Part shown: positions 47,301 to 59,185 of the stretch, in pieces
Layout of the letters: each line of letters begins with the position of its first letter
Position numbering within the stretch: the first letter of the stretch is position 1
The notes under the pieces: model-generated
What the model saw: only the letters and a program-made list of their open reading frames with translations
Databases searched by the model: none
Told to the model about the DNA's origin: nothing
Origin: Limnanthes douglasii subsp. nivea
Taxonomy: Eukaryota; Streptophyta; Magnoliopsida; Brassicales; Limnanthaceae
Direction of reading: 5' to 3'
DNA length: 64,000 nt
NCBI GenBank assembly: GCA_036936605.1
Contig: JAUPFV010000003.1
Span: 101,627,278-101,691,277, forward strand
Program-made: the position numbers and the translations under genes

Positions 47301-48869
47301 GAATGTGGGTCCACATTATGAGAGGTATAATGCTGGTGTGCTTGGGCCTGTCACACTGACAGGTCTGAACCAGGGAAAGAGAGATTTATCTTGGCAAAAA
47401 TGGTCTTACCAGGTTTGCTTCACAGCTTTCAGCTCTATATATGCAAACTCTTATTGCTCGCTTCATCATGCTAACTCGGTTGTATTTTCTTGGAATCAGG
47501 TTGGCCTTAAAGGAGAAGCATTAAGTCTTCATTCACTTATGGGTAGTTCCTCGGTCGAGTGGGCACAAGGGTCTTTGGTTGCACGAAGGCAACCACTTAT
47601 GTGGTTTAAGGTGAGTTTCCAATAGACTTCTCTAATTTTGGCTATGTTTGGCTTCCATCGAACTCGAGTGAAATCGGTTTCCAGAGAAAAAAAATTATTT
47701 TTGTGCATGGTTTGCAGATAAATAAAAAATATAATATGCGACTAAACCAATACAATCGAGCTATATCGATTTCTCCAAGAAACTCTAATATTTTTTTCAT
47801 CAACACCCGAAAATAGTTGTAATTGTAAACAGATTTTCTTGCTCATCCTTCTTTAATATGTGTCTAGACAACATTCAACGCTCCTGCTGGAAATGCTCCA
47901 TTGGCTCTAGATATGGGCAGCATGGCAAAAGGGCATATATGGATAAACGGACAGAGTCTAGGCCGATACTGGCCTGCGTACAAAGCAACTGGTTCTTGCA
48001 GTGAATGTAACTATGCTGGATCATTTAGGGAAACAAAATGCTTAAGAAATTGTGGAGAGGCCTCGCAAAGATGGTAACCAACATTAAAACCATTACTTCT
48101 TTCTTCGTTTGTTTATGCATGCCAAATCTGATTGCGAAACTTATATTTAGGTATCATGTTCCTCGTTCGTGGATTCGGCCAACTGGAAACTTGTTGGTCG
48201 TGTTCGAAGAATTAGGAGGAGATCCTAATGGGATATTCTTGGTCAGAAGAGAAATAGAGAGTGTTTGTGCTGATATATACGAGTCACAGCCGAACCTTGT
48301 CAATTACAAGGTGCTTGCATCCGGAAAAGCCAACAAACCTTTGAATCCTAATGCACATCTATTATGTGGCCTTGGTAAAAAGATTACGTCGGTGAAGTTT
48401 GCTAGCTTTGGAACACCAGAAGGTGTTTGTGGAAGCTACCGCGAAGGAAGCTGTCATGCCCATCACTCATACGATGCATTCCAAAAAGTATGTTTAATTC
48501 TTTCAATATTTTATAAGATGTGTGATATTTTAAGACGTCCTTTCATGCGTAGCGTGTACAATGCCAAACGACTACGAACGTCTTCTCGGTGACGACCCTC
48601 AATATTAGGACCCCAACATAGCCTAGAGATTTAACATGTTAAAATCTGAAATGTTATTAATGAATCATTTATGATAGTGTACTAATAGCTTTCAGATGTT
48701 ATATGTAATTCTATCTTCCTACAAGGTTGTTGTTAACCCAAGGCTTTTATTCTTGCAGCTTTGTGTCGGACAAAACTCGTGTGCAGTAACAGTAGCAGCC
48801 CCAATGTTCGGTGGAGATCCTTGTGCAAACGTAATGAAGAAACTTTCCGTTGAGGTTGTTTGCAGCTGA
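44304..48869 (+). CDS. Beta-galactosidase, GH35, BGAL1-like
   Basis: Hydrolyses terminal beta-galactosyl residues, probably of cell-wall pectic galactan or arabinogalactan. Nineteen exons, all GT-AG: 44304-44486, 44624-44719, 44809-44921, 45017-45083, 45164-45256, 45345-45488, 45565-45653, 45753-45858, 45949-46036, 46174-46292, 46364-46528, 46623-46801, 46890-46999, 47083-47192, 47302-47412, 47500-47610, 47868-48073, 48151-48487, 48759-48869. Joined they give 2538 nt, 845 residues, matching the BGAL1 class (about 840-850). A signal peptide spans about 1-30 (secreted). The GH35 domain carries [27 protein letters not shown] (acid/base Glu188) and [10 protein letters not shown] (nucleophile Glu257). 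A galactose-binding lectin (SUEL) domain occupies about 762-845, spread over exons 18 and 19. A second in-frame Met lies directly after the first. No stop, frameshift or transposon interrupts it. Subfamily is judged from remembered similarity to Arabidopsis BGAL1. Confidence 0.97.
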
Positions 48870-49240
48870 AGCAAGTTTTTCAGAGCTGCCTTTTTCCGTA
48901 AATTATACATCGATCGCAACTATAATTTGTTTTGGGGTTTTACCATGGTGAAGTTGTACAAATACACAGCACACCATTTGGTTGAAATCCAACAGGGTGT
49001 GTGTGGAAGTGATTCAAGACTATCTTGTGCATAGTATTATCATAATGCACATGATTTATAGTTGAAGATTGGAAGCAGAAGCACATTGAGATTAGTATAG
49101 GTAAAAGAGTCCATTGTGCTGATTAATCTTGTCTTCTGGTGTGTAAATTCTCTGCTTATCATTAAGTTACAGTAGTACAAATATTAAAGCAATGCCCTTG
49201 TATAATTATTTCTTGTATAATTATTTCAAGTTTTTATTAA
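48870..49240 (+). other. 3' UTR and downstream region of the beta-galactosidase
   Basis: No canonical AATAAA is present. A-rich candidates such as AATATTAAAGC (49175) and TCATTAAAAGAATATT (49254) are possible plant-type near-upstream elements. The end of the transcript cannot be fixed from sequence. Confidence 0.4.
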
Positions 49241-49658
49241 AGCAATGTCCTTCTCATTAAAAGAATATTATCTTCAATTAAAACATATGTGTTTAATATT
49301 GTTGTACTGTTTCTTAATCTTTTATTTATAGTTGCAAGAAAGATACTAGACACTAGAATGGTTTTTGCACAAATTCTTTATACACTACTGGATTGAAGAG
49401 TTTATGCATTTTATGCTCAAATTTTGGATTTTCCATATTTAAAATGTGACCATTTAAACCTTTCATATTTAAAATAGGACAAGTTAAACTCATCCAAATA
49501 TTCTTTAATTCTACCAGATCATAAGTTCACCTTAAATATAGTATAACTTTATATTTTTCGGACAAAAAAATCATTTTGAAAATATATAATTTCTTTTTAA
49601 AACCTACCTACTCATTCAAGAACCCTCTCTCTTACTTTTTTTTTCTCTACAAATATTG

Positions 49659-49751
49659 GCGACCACCTCTACTCCGGCAACCCTTCAACCACCTCCGACA
49701 ACATCTTCTTCGAAGCTGAAGAAATCCGATGCTGTTCCTCCTCCACCAACG
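49659..49751 (+). pseudogene. Possible proline-rich exon remnant
   Basis: A C-rich patch in AT-rich DNA reads ATTSTPATLQPPPTTSSSKL then KKSDAVPPPPT, ending at a donor-like GTCAGT (49752). There is no ATG in frame nearby and no downstream exon was found. An LTR element begins 65 bp later. It could be the 5' stump of a gene cut off by that insertion, or a chance composition. Confidence 0.25.
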
Positions 49752-49815
49752 TCAGTTTTGATTTTTTTCCAATTTTATTAGTTTCTTGATTTATTAAGTA
49801 ACTAGATAGTAAATT

Positions 49816-50946
49816 TGATGTAGTCCAGAAGCCCAAACAAAAATATTTTTAATTTTATTTTATTCAAATATCTTATATTCAAATCTATTGAGATTTGATT
49901 TGATTTTAAAATATTTATTTCATTTCTTGTATTCTAGTTTAGGGTTTTGAGAAGCTCTTATATAAAGTCTCGAATTTATTTTAAGTTTTGGAATAATATA
50001 TTTTTTTCTCTAAAAATTTCAGTCTCAAGGGTTTCATCCATCATGTTACCCTTAAATTGGGGTTTCATCTATCGTTGTTTCTTTTCTAATTTATGTTGCA
50101 TCAATTTGGTATTAAAGCCCATTTCGTGCTACAGGTCAAACATGTTTCTGAATCTTGATTTCATCTGATTCAAGGTCTAAAGGAGAGAATAACATCTATG
50201 ATCATGAAGATCTCAAATATGGTTTGGTATGCGGGGACACACCATGCGTTTCGATGACGATCGTATTGACCGACTACTGGAGGACTTTAAATTGGTTACC
50301 AATCGTCGGATCAATGAAAAACTTGTTTATTAAGATGTTGTCCCCGGCTATGAAGAGGTTTTTGAAACCAATTTTTTTCATCAACTTGGCACGGGGTGTT
50401 ATTTTCATGTTATGAAAATGCTTTAGAAACCAAATTTTTTTCATCAACTCGATGACTTCAATGTGACTTCGAATAAGGAACACTCGAGAAGAATTTATCT
50501 TATTCCGATAAGTTCAACAATTATAATTCCCAATGTAACAATTGCAAAAATAAAATAAAATAATTTTGGTTGTTGATGGTGATGGTGTTGTGAAACGAGG
50601 ACAAATTCTTGCCAAGTATGGGAGGATGATGTAGCCGAGAAACCCAAACAAAAACTTTTTTATTTTATTTTATTTCTATCAAATATCTTATATTTAAATC
50701 TATTAAGTTTTGATTTGAGTTTAATTTAAAATATTTATTTTATTTCCTTATATTCTAATTTATGGTTTTAAGTCGCTCTTATATCAAACCTCATATACCT
50801 TAAGTTATTTTAAGTTTTTGAAATAATATATTTTTTATCTCTGAAAATTTTAGTCTTTGACCATTGGATTATGGTTTCATCTATAATGTCACCCTTTAAT
50901 TATGGTTTCATCTATCGTTGTTTCTTTTCTAATTTCCGATGCATTA
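49816..50946 (+). mobile_element. Small LTR element A (TRIM-like)
   Basis: Two direct repeats form LTRs: 49816-50100 (about 285 bp) and 50627-50943 (about 317 bp). Both begin TGATGTAG, share CAAATATCTTATATT, ATGGTTTCATCTAT-like and TTTCATCTATCGTTGTTTC blocks, and end TTGCATCA or ATGCATTA. TTGGTATTAAAGCCC follows the left LTR and resembles the initiator-Met primer-binding site. ATGGGAGGA precedes the right LTR as a polypurine tract. The internal part of about 520 bp encodes no recognised domain, so the element is non-autonomous. The LTRs differ clearly, so it is not recent. No clean TSD was found. Confidence 0.8.
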
Positions 50947-52411
50947 GTTAGATTATATAGGTAGAATATCAATAGAAAATAAAACAGATAGAATCCTAAC
51001 TCTAGGATAGACAAAACTCACAAATTGAGAAAAAAATATCTCAATTAAACAAAATCTAACCCAAAACTTAATATATAGGATGCTTTAAATAACAAATATC
51101 CAAAACTCTATTCACCAAATAAATAAATCACTTAAATGCTTTAAAATATTAATAATAATAATAAAATATACCAAAATCGGTTTTTGGGCTTTTAAACAAT
51201 CAAATTTAGGGTCCAAACTTCGTGACTATGTCACATATTTTTAAATTTTTTGGGCTCGTCAACACCTTCGATTTGAGTACAAATATTGTCAAGTTTTGAT
51301 ATCCGAGTGAAAAACAAGACATGTGCCTGGAACAACATTATTCTCCCCTACATGAGAAGAATTCGCCCTGGAATTCTCATTATTAGCAAGATCAACACTT
51401 TGTAATTACAATCGTAATATAAACTATTTCCACGAAAAAACATGTTAATTTTGTTGAGTCAGTCGCACCATCAAGAATAAGTAGAACATTTTCATAATAT
51501 TGAGAAGCATGAATAACGATTTCTGATTTCTCAATTTCTCTAATATTTGGTGTGTCTCTGTGAATTATGAACTGCTTCATGTTTTGTAATCCAACAATAA
51601 CGTGTCAAACGTGGAACTTCTTCCCCAACTCGCAAACAATTTTTGCCTCAAACGGTTTACAATCCTTTCTCATTCATTCCGATATTGCAATATCCATAAT
51701 TAGTAGCTTGCTTTTTGTAACTTTGGCATTTTTATCTTCCCTTTTCTCTTTCTCATTTTTGTTGGAAAGCACTAAACTCTTCGAAAAATAAGAGACTATT
51801 TCAGCTTCTTAATCATTCAGCGTCTTCACAACCACATTATCTTTATCACGAACTTCCACACTAAGATTTTTGCTAGCCATTGCACCAATAAGTTCGACAT
51901 TATTTAAAACCCCTCCAGGTTCTAATTGAAAATCTATTATTTGTTTCTTAAAACATAACTTTTTCTATTTATCTTACCAGAAAACGCATCCTTATTCTTA
52001 ATCGAATGAGTCACTTCAATTTTAAACCCAATTTTTTTCCTTCTTAGAGCCAAATTTATGAAAATCACCAACCGAAAATTTGCCATTTTCTACATTAGAA
52101 AATGGAAAAAATGAATTATAATCATTTACCTTATCAAAATAAGGAGAAATTCTTCTATGTTATTCCTTCTTCTCGTACACCAATTTTGGAGAAATATTTG
52201 ACCGAGAATAATTATTATTATACCCTTGCTTGTCAAATATGTCATTCTTTATCGGGTTCACCCATTTATAATTAGGGCTATGTTCGGATTTTCTGAGAGG
52301 GGTTTTCGCATTGAAATTAAAGGGTAAAAACACACCCCTAAGATATTTTATAAACTTAACCAAAATTGGTATTTTCTATTTACTTTGTCTCCAACGAGTC
52401 TGTTTCATCTA

Positions 52412-52572
52412 CTACCACCATGATGCAACCCGAGCGTGAAACTTGCTTGCGAATAACTTGAATCTTTTGTCATCCAAAACGTTGTTGAAGTCTAAAATTT
52501 CTTCCACCGATGCGATCCAGTCTGGAAACTCTTCCGGTTGATGACCCCCATAAAATCCTAGAATCTCAAGAC
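52412..52572 (-). pseudogene. Gypsy-type retrotransposon gag fragment
   Basis: The minus strand reads LEILGFYGGHQPEEFPDWIA, then SVEEILDFNNVLDDKRFKLF and ASKFHARVASWW, then stop codons. This is the conserved Retrotrans_gag pattern (F-x-G-x3-P-E-x-F-x-x-W, V-E-x-x-F, K-x-x-x-x-x-L-x-x-x-A-x-x-W-W). It shows that element B derives from a Ty3/Gypsy lineage. Upstream and downstream coding is decayed. Confidence 0.8.
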
Positions 52573-53178
52573 CGAACCCTGATTCCCACCGGTTGCTTGT
52601 ATTCTGATAGTAATCACGATATGGAAATTGTTTGAAGGCCTGTTCACGATTATTTTATAGAGAAACATGGCCTCTGACCTCTTCTCGCCTCATAAAAAAT
52701 GATTATGACCCACATCATAGTCTGCTTTAGAACCCGTAGATAGGTTGCTCGACCATATAGTTCGGAATCTGGTGCTCATCCTCTACATCGCTTCTTGCAT
52801 TTGCTTCATCTGATCTTCCATCGTACTCAACTGCTCTCTAATTTTCTAGAGTTGTCTAGTGTTGGCATGACCCATCAATCTACACGATCCATATCTTCCA
52901 CCGCTCTCTTCACCACGGAATAATTTCCACGTAGTAGGAATCTGATGCTCTGATATCAAGATGATATAGACTAAATATCAATTGAAAAAATAATATCTCA
53001 ATTAAACAAAAGCTAATCCAAAACTTAGGGTATAAGATGCTTTAAATAGAAAATATCCAAAACCATAATCCCCATATATATAAATTACACATATGTCTTA
53101 AAATAATAATAATAAAAAATATATAAAAAATTGTTTTTCGGCTTCTACACCATTGGATTTAGGGTCCGGACTTCGTGA

Positions 53179-53183
53179 CTATG
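53179..53183. repeat. Element C TSD, left
   Basis: CTATG, identical to 55362-55366. Joining the flanks restores the uninterrupted LTR text CTTCGTGACTATG followed by TTACAC of element B. Confidence 0.88.
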
Positions 53184-55361
53184 TGGTAGCGCCGAGATAT
53201 AAGGTTGAACAGAAGACGACAAACACAAAGAAAAGAAGACGAAAACAGAGAATAGATAATCTCTAACCCTAGATTAGAGTGAAAAAGAGACCCAGAGACT
53301 TAGAGAAAAATATAAATTTTTATTCATCATAGTCTGACGGCAAAATAGGGGATAGGATGCTTTATATATCACTACCCAAAACCCTAATTCTAAATAAAGG
53401 AAATTACATAAATTTTTTAAAATAAAATAAATAAAATAAAATTAACGCTAAATTATTAAAACTGGTTTTTGAAGGCTTTACAGGTCGAATTTAGGTATCA
53501 AACTTCGTGACAAAGTCACATATTTAAAATCTGACGGGCTCGTCGGAATTTTCAATTTGAGTCCCTGTTTGACCCAATTCCAATACATGGGAGAGAAACC
53601 AGTCTGTTCGCAGTCTTCGCTACATCATCCTTCCCCGGTTGGAAATAATTCGACCTCGAATTCAGAACGCTGAAACATTGACAGAACTGCAAAAAAATTG
53701 GCATGTTCACCGCTGATTTCAACTGGTACCAGCATAAAGGTGTGAGAGGTGAGAATCTGAATATTGCAGCTCTTGTCAAGAAGTGGTTTCTCAGTTTTAC
53801 CTATGTTTACCATGTCATCGGCATTAATGTGGTCAACAGTAACAAGATATACTCCACCACTTGTTCTATGTCTGTTTTTTCAACCCATTTACTAAGCACA
53901 ACAACACAATTGCACGTGTAAAAAGTTGTTGTCTTTTCAGTTCCAGACTATGCTTGTTGCATCACATTAAAACCCTTGCAGAAAGGAACAATTCCTCTTT
54001 GTTGAATAGTAGATGACTTCTCAAGTTCTTCAGAGTATATTTCTGCTAGCAGATTCAAAACATTGCAATCTTCAACTTTTAACTTTTTATTGTTTCTTTT
54101 ATTTCTCAAACCATCACCCAAAACTCCTCGAGCTTCTATTACAAAACGTAACCTTTTATCCATTAAAACACCATTATTTTCTTCTAAAAATCTCTTCATA
54201 ATATGAAATACAAAAATATCATCTTCATCCACAAAGAACGAATACAATGGTTCGATTGTAGGATAACCGAAAATACCTAGAAGGCGCATCTCCACGATAA
54301 AAGCTACTGCTTCACAGTCCTTCTTCAACAAAATCTTTGGAGTGATGTAGTATGGTGCACTGAATTCTAAGACAATTTCTTGATCTATAAGTTTTCCTTA
54401 ACATTAATTAGATCTTCATTATCCCATTATTTAACATCAGCGCGCTTCTATTCAATCTCATCGTCGTAGACATCATAAATTGGATTTCCCAATTCCGGCC
54501 AAGTTTCATCAGAAATTTCATCCTGGTAGCTAGCCTCATACTCATCAAAGAGTGGATGGTTGTGTATCGACGACTCATCCATATCACCAACAACTACTTG
54601 ATAGATTTCCTTCCCCTTAGGTTTTTCCAAATTGTAGCTATGGCTGTGGTTGGATTCTGTGAAAAAGCCTTTCGCCTTTGAATTTTTTTACTAGAGTTTG
54701 AAATCCGGTGGCGACTATATTCTCTATATCTTCCATTGCTTTTTTTCATTTGATATCGCAACGAACTCATCTGTTCACCAAGCTGTGATCGGAACTGATC
54801 GAATTCATCACGGTCGACCAATTCTGCGATCGGAAGAGTGGACTTCCACCACAATGATCTCTTCGGCGGCATACCTTCGTTACCCACGCCGTAAGAGCTC
54901 TGTCGCTCTGACACCAATATGGTAGCACCGAGATATGAGGTTGAACAGAAGACGGCAAACACAAAGAAAAGAAGACGAAAACAGAGAATAGATAATCTCT
55001 AACCCTAGGTTAGAGTGAAAAAGAGACCCGGAGACTTAGAGAAAAATCTCAATTTTTATTTATCAAAGTCTGACCGCAAAATAGGGTATATGATGCTTTA
55101 TATATCACTACCCAAAACCCTAATTCTAAATAAGGGAAATTACATAAATGTTTAAAATAAAATAAATAAATAAATTTAACGCTAAAATATTAAAACTGGT
55201 TTTCGAAGACTTTATAGGTCGAATTTGAGTATCAAACTTTGTGACATAGTCATATTCTTAAAATCTGACGGGCTCGTCAAAATCTTCGATTTGAGTACCT
55301 GTTTGACCCAATTCCGATACCTGGGCGAGAAACCAGTCTGTTCGCAGTCTTCGCTACATCA
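53184..55361 (-). mobile_element. Non-autonomous LTR element C nested in element B
   Basis: Two highly similar LTRs lie at 53184-53627 and 54920-55361 (about 442 bp each), with plus-strand ends TGGTAGC and GCTACATCA. On the minus strand the LTR therefore runs TGATGTAGC to GCTACCA. A primer-binding site TTGGTGTCAGAGC abuts the 5' LTR (54917-54905) and a polypurine CCGGGGAAGGA abuts the 3' LTR (53638-53628). A perfect 5-bp TSD CTATG flanks it. The internal 1.3 kb holds gag-like frames but no pol. It is the youngest of the three neighbouring elements, inserted into the 5' LTR of B. Confidence 0.95.
53948..54880 (-). pseudogene. Gag-like reading frames of element C
   Basis: Minus-strand frames start near the primer-binding site with MPPKRSLWWKSTLPIAELVD (about 54873) and a coiled-coil-like FDQFRSQLGEQMSSLRYQM. 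Next come MDESSIHNHPLFDEYEASYQ and ETWPELGNPIYDVYDDEIE (to 54448), an acidic tail of the sort found after gag zinc knuckles in Gypsy elements. A third frame is 54331-53948 ([36 protein letters not shown]). No protease, integrase or polymerase domain is present. The frames are separated by stops. A conserved non-autonomous gag-like product is possible but unproven. Confidence 0.5.
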
Positions 55362-55366
55362 CTATG
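55362..55366. repeat. Element C TSD, right
   Basis: CTATG, matching 53179-53183. Confidence 0.88.
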
Positions 55367-55669
55367 TTACACTTTTGACACTTATTGGGTTCGTCAACAC
55401 CTTTAATTTGAGTACTAATATCCGAGTGAAAAACAGGACCTGTTTCTGGAACGACATCATAATTATATGTTTGGTGTTCTTGTTTAAGTTGAATTTGTTG
55501 TGAAATTGATGGGTTAATGTTAAGGTTTATGAATTAGAGTTCAATTTGGGGTTTGGGGTAGCTAGGGTTAAAAGTTTAGGAGGTTATGTTCATCTTCATT
55601 GTCGGTATCAGGAGAAAGATGAACCAAATTAATGATGACGCTCTTACGCACCATCAGTGTGTAATGCTT

Positions 55670-55704
55670 GCACCATAGGTGCGTAACCGATGCACCTATG
55701 GTGC
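55670..55704. repeat. Perfect 13-bp inverted repeat, 9-nt loop
   Basis: GCACCATAGGTGC (55670-55682), loop GTAACCGAT, then GCACCTATGGTGC (55692-55704). The arms are perfectly complementary. The surrounding sequence (GACGCTCTTACGCACCATCA) repeats the GCACCAT word. Similar words recur at 61730-61880 and 62340-62510. Confidence 0.9.
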
Positions 55705-55749
55705 AAAACCGATTTTTTTGTGCTTATTTAATTTTTAGTATTTATTTGT

Positions 55750-55758
55750 TATATAATT
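55750..55758. repeat. 4.1-kb MULE TSD, left
   Basis: TATAATTTA, identical to 59870-59878. One extra A separates it from the first matched TIR base. Confidence 0.85.
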
Positions 55759-57073
55759 TAAGGCTTTAATCAGAATATAGTCCATCGACTATCGCGTTTT
55801 CTTTCATTTAATCCCTCGACTAAAAAATCATCGGTCATGATCCATGGACTATTCAAAATCTATAAATTTAGTCATTGGCGCATGGTCTCTTCTTACATGC
55901 AGCCATGCCACCAAAGTCAATTTGGAAAGCGTTGCACAAATAGTTCTTCAACTTTAATTATATTTCTATCTTTTAAATTTAATATTTTTTAATACTTTTT
56001 ATTTTTTTTTTTATTTTTTTGAAAGATAGTTCGTAAATTTGTAATACCCCGTTTTTTTCCTTTTTCCTTTTTCATTTTTTCTCATTTATCTCACCGATAT
56101 CGAGCCTCACAAAAGTCTCCAGCCATCCCAAATCAGAAACATAAATGTTGGTACTTAATCACCAAAGGTCCAACGCCGATATAAACAGTGTGGTAAAGCT
56201 CGTGATACAAAAGTTTTGATTCTTGTCGGAAAACTTCTCAAAATCCACAATTATTGTTGAAAATCCGATTGGAATTTAGATTTGATTTTCTTACTAAATC
56301 TAGTTCTGATGTATTTCGAATCTTTCGTGTAATTTAGTTTAGTGCAAAAAGTAAGAAAGATTGGTTCATGGGCTACTATGAGGCTTGATCTTTTTGGTTT
56401 TCTAACGTAGAAACATCCTCAGTATTACCTTTTGTCTATTTCCTATAAAAACGTATGATCATTTAGGAAAGATTTTTAAAATCTTGTATGAAGTTTCTGT
56501 TATGGCTTTGTCTGTATTTGGCTATTAATATATTTTTGAAGATGTGTTTTTAATGGAATTTTAGTTCTTTTACCTTTATTTAAATTTGTTACATTTTCCC
56601 GTTAACAAAAACTCGGTGTAACTTGTAGTTAGTGGTGTTTGATGAGACTAAATTTAATCTAATGGATGCTGTAAAAGGAAAGAGAAAAGAGCCACAATTT
56701 AAACTAATAAATACTGCAAAAAAAATGGTTTAGTGATTATGAAATTAAGATTAGTGAATAGAAATTCATTCCTTTACCATTATGATCTTGATAAATAATA
56801 AAGCTAATACCAAGTATATAGCCACGTTTGATGTTTATTTTGAACGATTCAAGTTTGTTGGAGGCTTTCGAGGAGTTTGTTTACTCAAATTTGTTGGAGT
56901 TTTTATTCAAACTCTGTATCGTCACTTTAAGTTTGAAAAAGAGATTAAAAATTATTCAGGAATATTATTTTGTTTCTGAAACCAACAAGTGGTATCAGAG
57001 CTTGCTTTCTCAGAGAGAGTGTGTCTGAATATTGAAAACGATCCGTAGAGAAGGGTTTTTAAGTATACTAAAA

Positions 57074-58380
57074 TTTGATGGAGATTATGCAGTGTTCATG
57101 GAGAATTTGTTAAGATCGAAGGAATGATGGGAGCTTATAGAAACAGGAATCATGCAACCAAGAGACAACGTAGTATTGATGGAGGTTCAAAAGAGTGAGC
57201 TGGAGGCGATGAAACTTAAGGATCTGAAGGCAACAAATTATTTGTTTGCATCGTTGGATAAGACAATACTTAAAACGATTGCAAAAAAGATGATATAAAA
57301 GGAAATCAGGATGCCGATGAAGACAAAGTTTCCGGGGAACAAAAAAGTTCAAAATGCTGAACTTCAGAGACTGAGAAGAAACTTCGAAATACTTGAGATG
57401 GAGGAAGGAGACACGATCACAGAGTACTTTCGAGAGTTATGGTGGTAGCTAATGATATGAGAAACCTTGGAGAAGACACGCCCGACGCTAAAATGGTGGA
57501 GAATATACTTTGAATGGTTGTTGAGAAATTTATCTAAATTATATATGCAATAGAAGAGTCTAACGACATTAAAAATTTATCGGTTGATGAATTACAGAGC
57601 TCGTTGTTGGTTCATGAGTAGAATCTTTCAAAGTGTTATGGAGAAAAACATGATTTGAAGATGGTAACGTGGAAGCGATGTACGGAAGTGATGTACGAAA
57701 GCGATGTACAAAACCGAGGAAGAGGTGCGTATAAAGGTGGAAGAGAAGGTCAAGAAAGATGATACACACTTTTGGTACAGAAAATGTTGAGTGCTACAAA
57801 TGTCATAAGTTAGGGCACTTCAAGAATGAATGTCTTAGTTGGGAGAAAACAGTAAATTATGCACAACTGGAGGAAGATGTGCTAGTTATGGCACAAGTAA
57901 CACTTTCCAAAAAAGAAGATGAACAACTATGATACCTTAATACCGATTGCAGCAACCATATGTGTGGAGTAAATTAGTGGTTTAGTAGTTTGATGACAAG
58001 TTTAAGTAACATGTTAAGCTAGGAGATGATAAAAGAATACAAGTAGAGGGAAAATGAAATTTGAGGCTAAAAATTAATAGTATAATACAAGTTATGTCAT
58101 CTGTCTACTATGTTCCTGGACTAAAGAACAATTTGTTCAGTGTTGGTCAACTTCGGCAAAAGGGATTGGAAATCATTATTGACGACGATTTGTGTGAAGT
58201 GTGGCACAAAAAGCAATAAAAGGTGATCATGCAATCAACAATATCCACAAACAGGATGTTTGTGATTCTCACAAAAGTAAAAGAAGATAAAAGCAAGACA
58301 GAGTTAAATCATTCATAAAGTTCGGTTGATAGTGAAGATGAAATTTGGCATAGAAGGTTCAACCATTTAAATCATGTTTC
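57074..58380 (+). pseudogene. Copia gag and pre-integrase, internally truncated
   Basis: Segments read LIETGIMQPRDNVVLMEVQK, LKDLKATNYLFASLDKTILK and EEGDTITEYFREL (gag, UBN2 type). A CCHC knuckle CYKCHKLGHFKNEC lies near 57790-57830. The protease-like NTDCSNHMCG follows (the family has D-S/T-G/A-C). Then come SSVYYVPGLKNNLFSVGQLR-like text and EIWHRRFNHLNHVS, the pre-integrase segment. After 58380 the sequence jumps to an acidic region normally found downstream of integrase, so about 2 kb of pol is deleted. It could be mobilised only in trans, and frame breaks make even gag non-functional. Confidence 0.8.
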
Positions 58381-58969
58381 TTGTGATAAAGAGGAGGAAA
58401 ATATCGGTGAAAACTCACAAGAAGAGCTAGAGACCGATAAAGTAAATCTAGAAGAAGAAGGAAAAAATCGAGATCAATGAGAAAGAACATAAAATATAAG
58501 TTCACAAACATGCGAAGCAGAGCCAAATGAGGTTGCAGCCGTGAACAAAGAATTAAGAGAGTCTAGTGTTAGTACAAAACAAAGTAGAACTGTTAGAGTT
58601 ACTCAAAAGCCAATTTGAATAAAGGATTATAAATCCAATGAGATGGGTTTATTTATAGTAGAATACATAGAAAAAATAATAGCAATGTTCATTGTTGGAG
58701 ATGATCCTGAACATTTGAAGAAGTTGTGAGACACGAAAAATAAAAGAATGCAATGGGAGCAGAGATGGGCCGATTGAAGAAAATATTACTTGGGAGTTGG
58801 GATGAAGGAATAGTGAACTAGAGTCGAGCGTATCTAGTTTCGGCGAGGGATTGAAGAATAAATCTAAGACCAAGTCTTTAGCCACATTTGATGTTTGTTT
58901 TGAACGAGTCAAGTAGAGGATTGAGTCTTTCTATTTTGAAGGGATCATTTAGATTAGCTGCTAATTTTT

Positions 58970-59185
58970 CAAAGTTTGTTTATTAAAGTTCGTTGAAGTC
59001 TTTTTAAGAGTTTCTTTACTCAAGTTCATTAGAGTCTTTTTAGGAGTTTGTTTACTCGAGTTTGTTGAAGTCTTTTTAGGAGTTTGATTATTCAAGTTTG
59101 TTAGAGTCTTTCGAGGTGTTAGTTTACTCAAGTTTGTTGGGGTCTTTTTAGGAGTGTGTTTACTCAAATTTGTTGGAGTCTTTAT
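58970..59185 (+). repeat. 36-bp tandem array within the right LTR
   Basis: Five full 36-bp units plus a partial sixth of the form TTTGTTGGAGTCTTTTTAGG then AGTTTGTTTACTCAAG. The left LTR has only about one and a half units at the equivalent place. The array accounts for the 216-bp length difference between LTRs that should have been identical at insertion. Confidence 0.92.

Larger units (their letters stand above)
50952..55459 (-). mobile_element. Non-autonomous Gypsy-like LTR element B, interrupted
   Basis: On the minus strand the 5' LTR is 55459 to 52962, split by element C at 53184-55366. The 3' LTR is 51340 to about 50952. Shared LTR blocks include AGGATGCTTTAAAT or AAGATGCTTTAAAT, GGATTTAGGGTCCGGACTT (ATTTAGGGTCCAAACTT in the other copy), CTTCGTGACTATGT and TATCCGAGTGAAAAACA. 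A primer-binding site TTGATATCAGAGC abuts the 5' LTR (52957-52945). The interior of about 1.6 kb keeps a Gypsy-type gag fragment (52572-52412) but no pol. TTAATGTTGTTCC at the 3' LTR edge follows a purine stretch. The element lies directly against element A. Confidence 0.8.
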
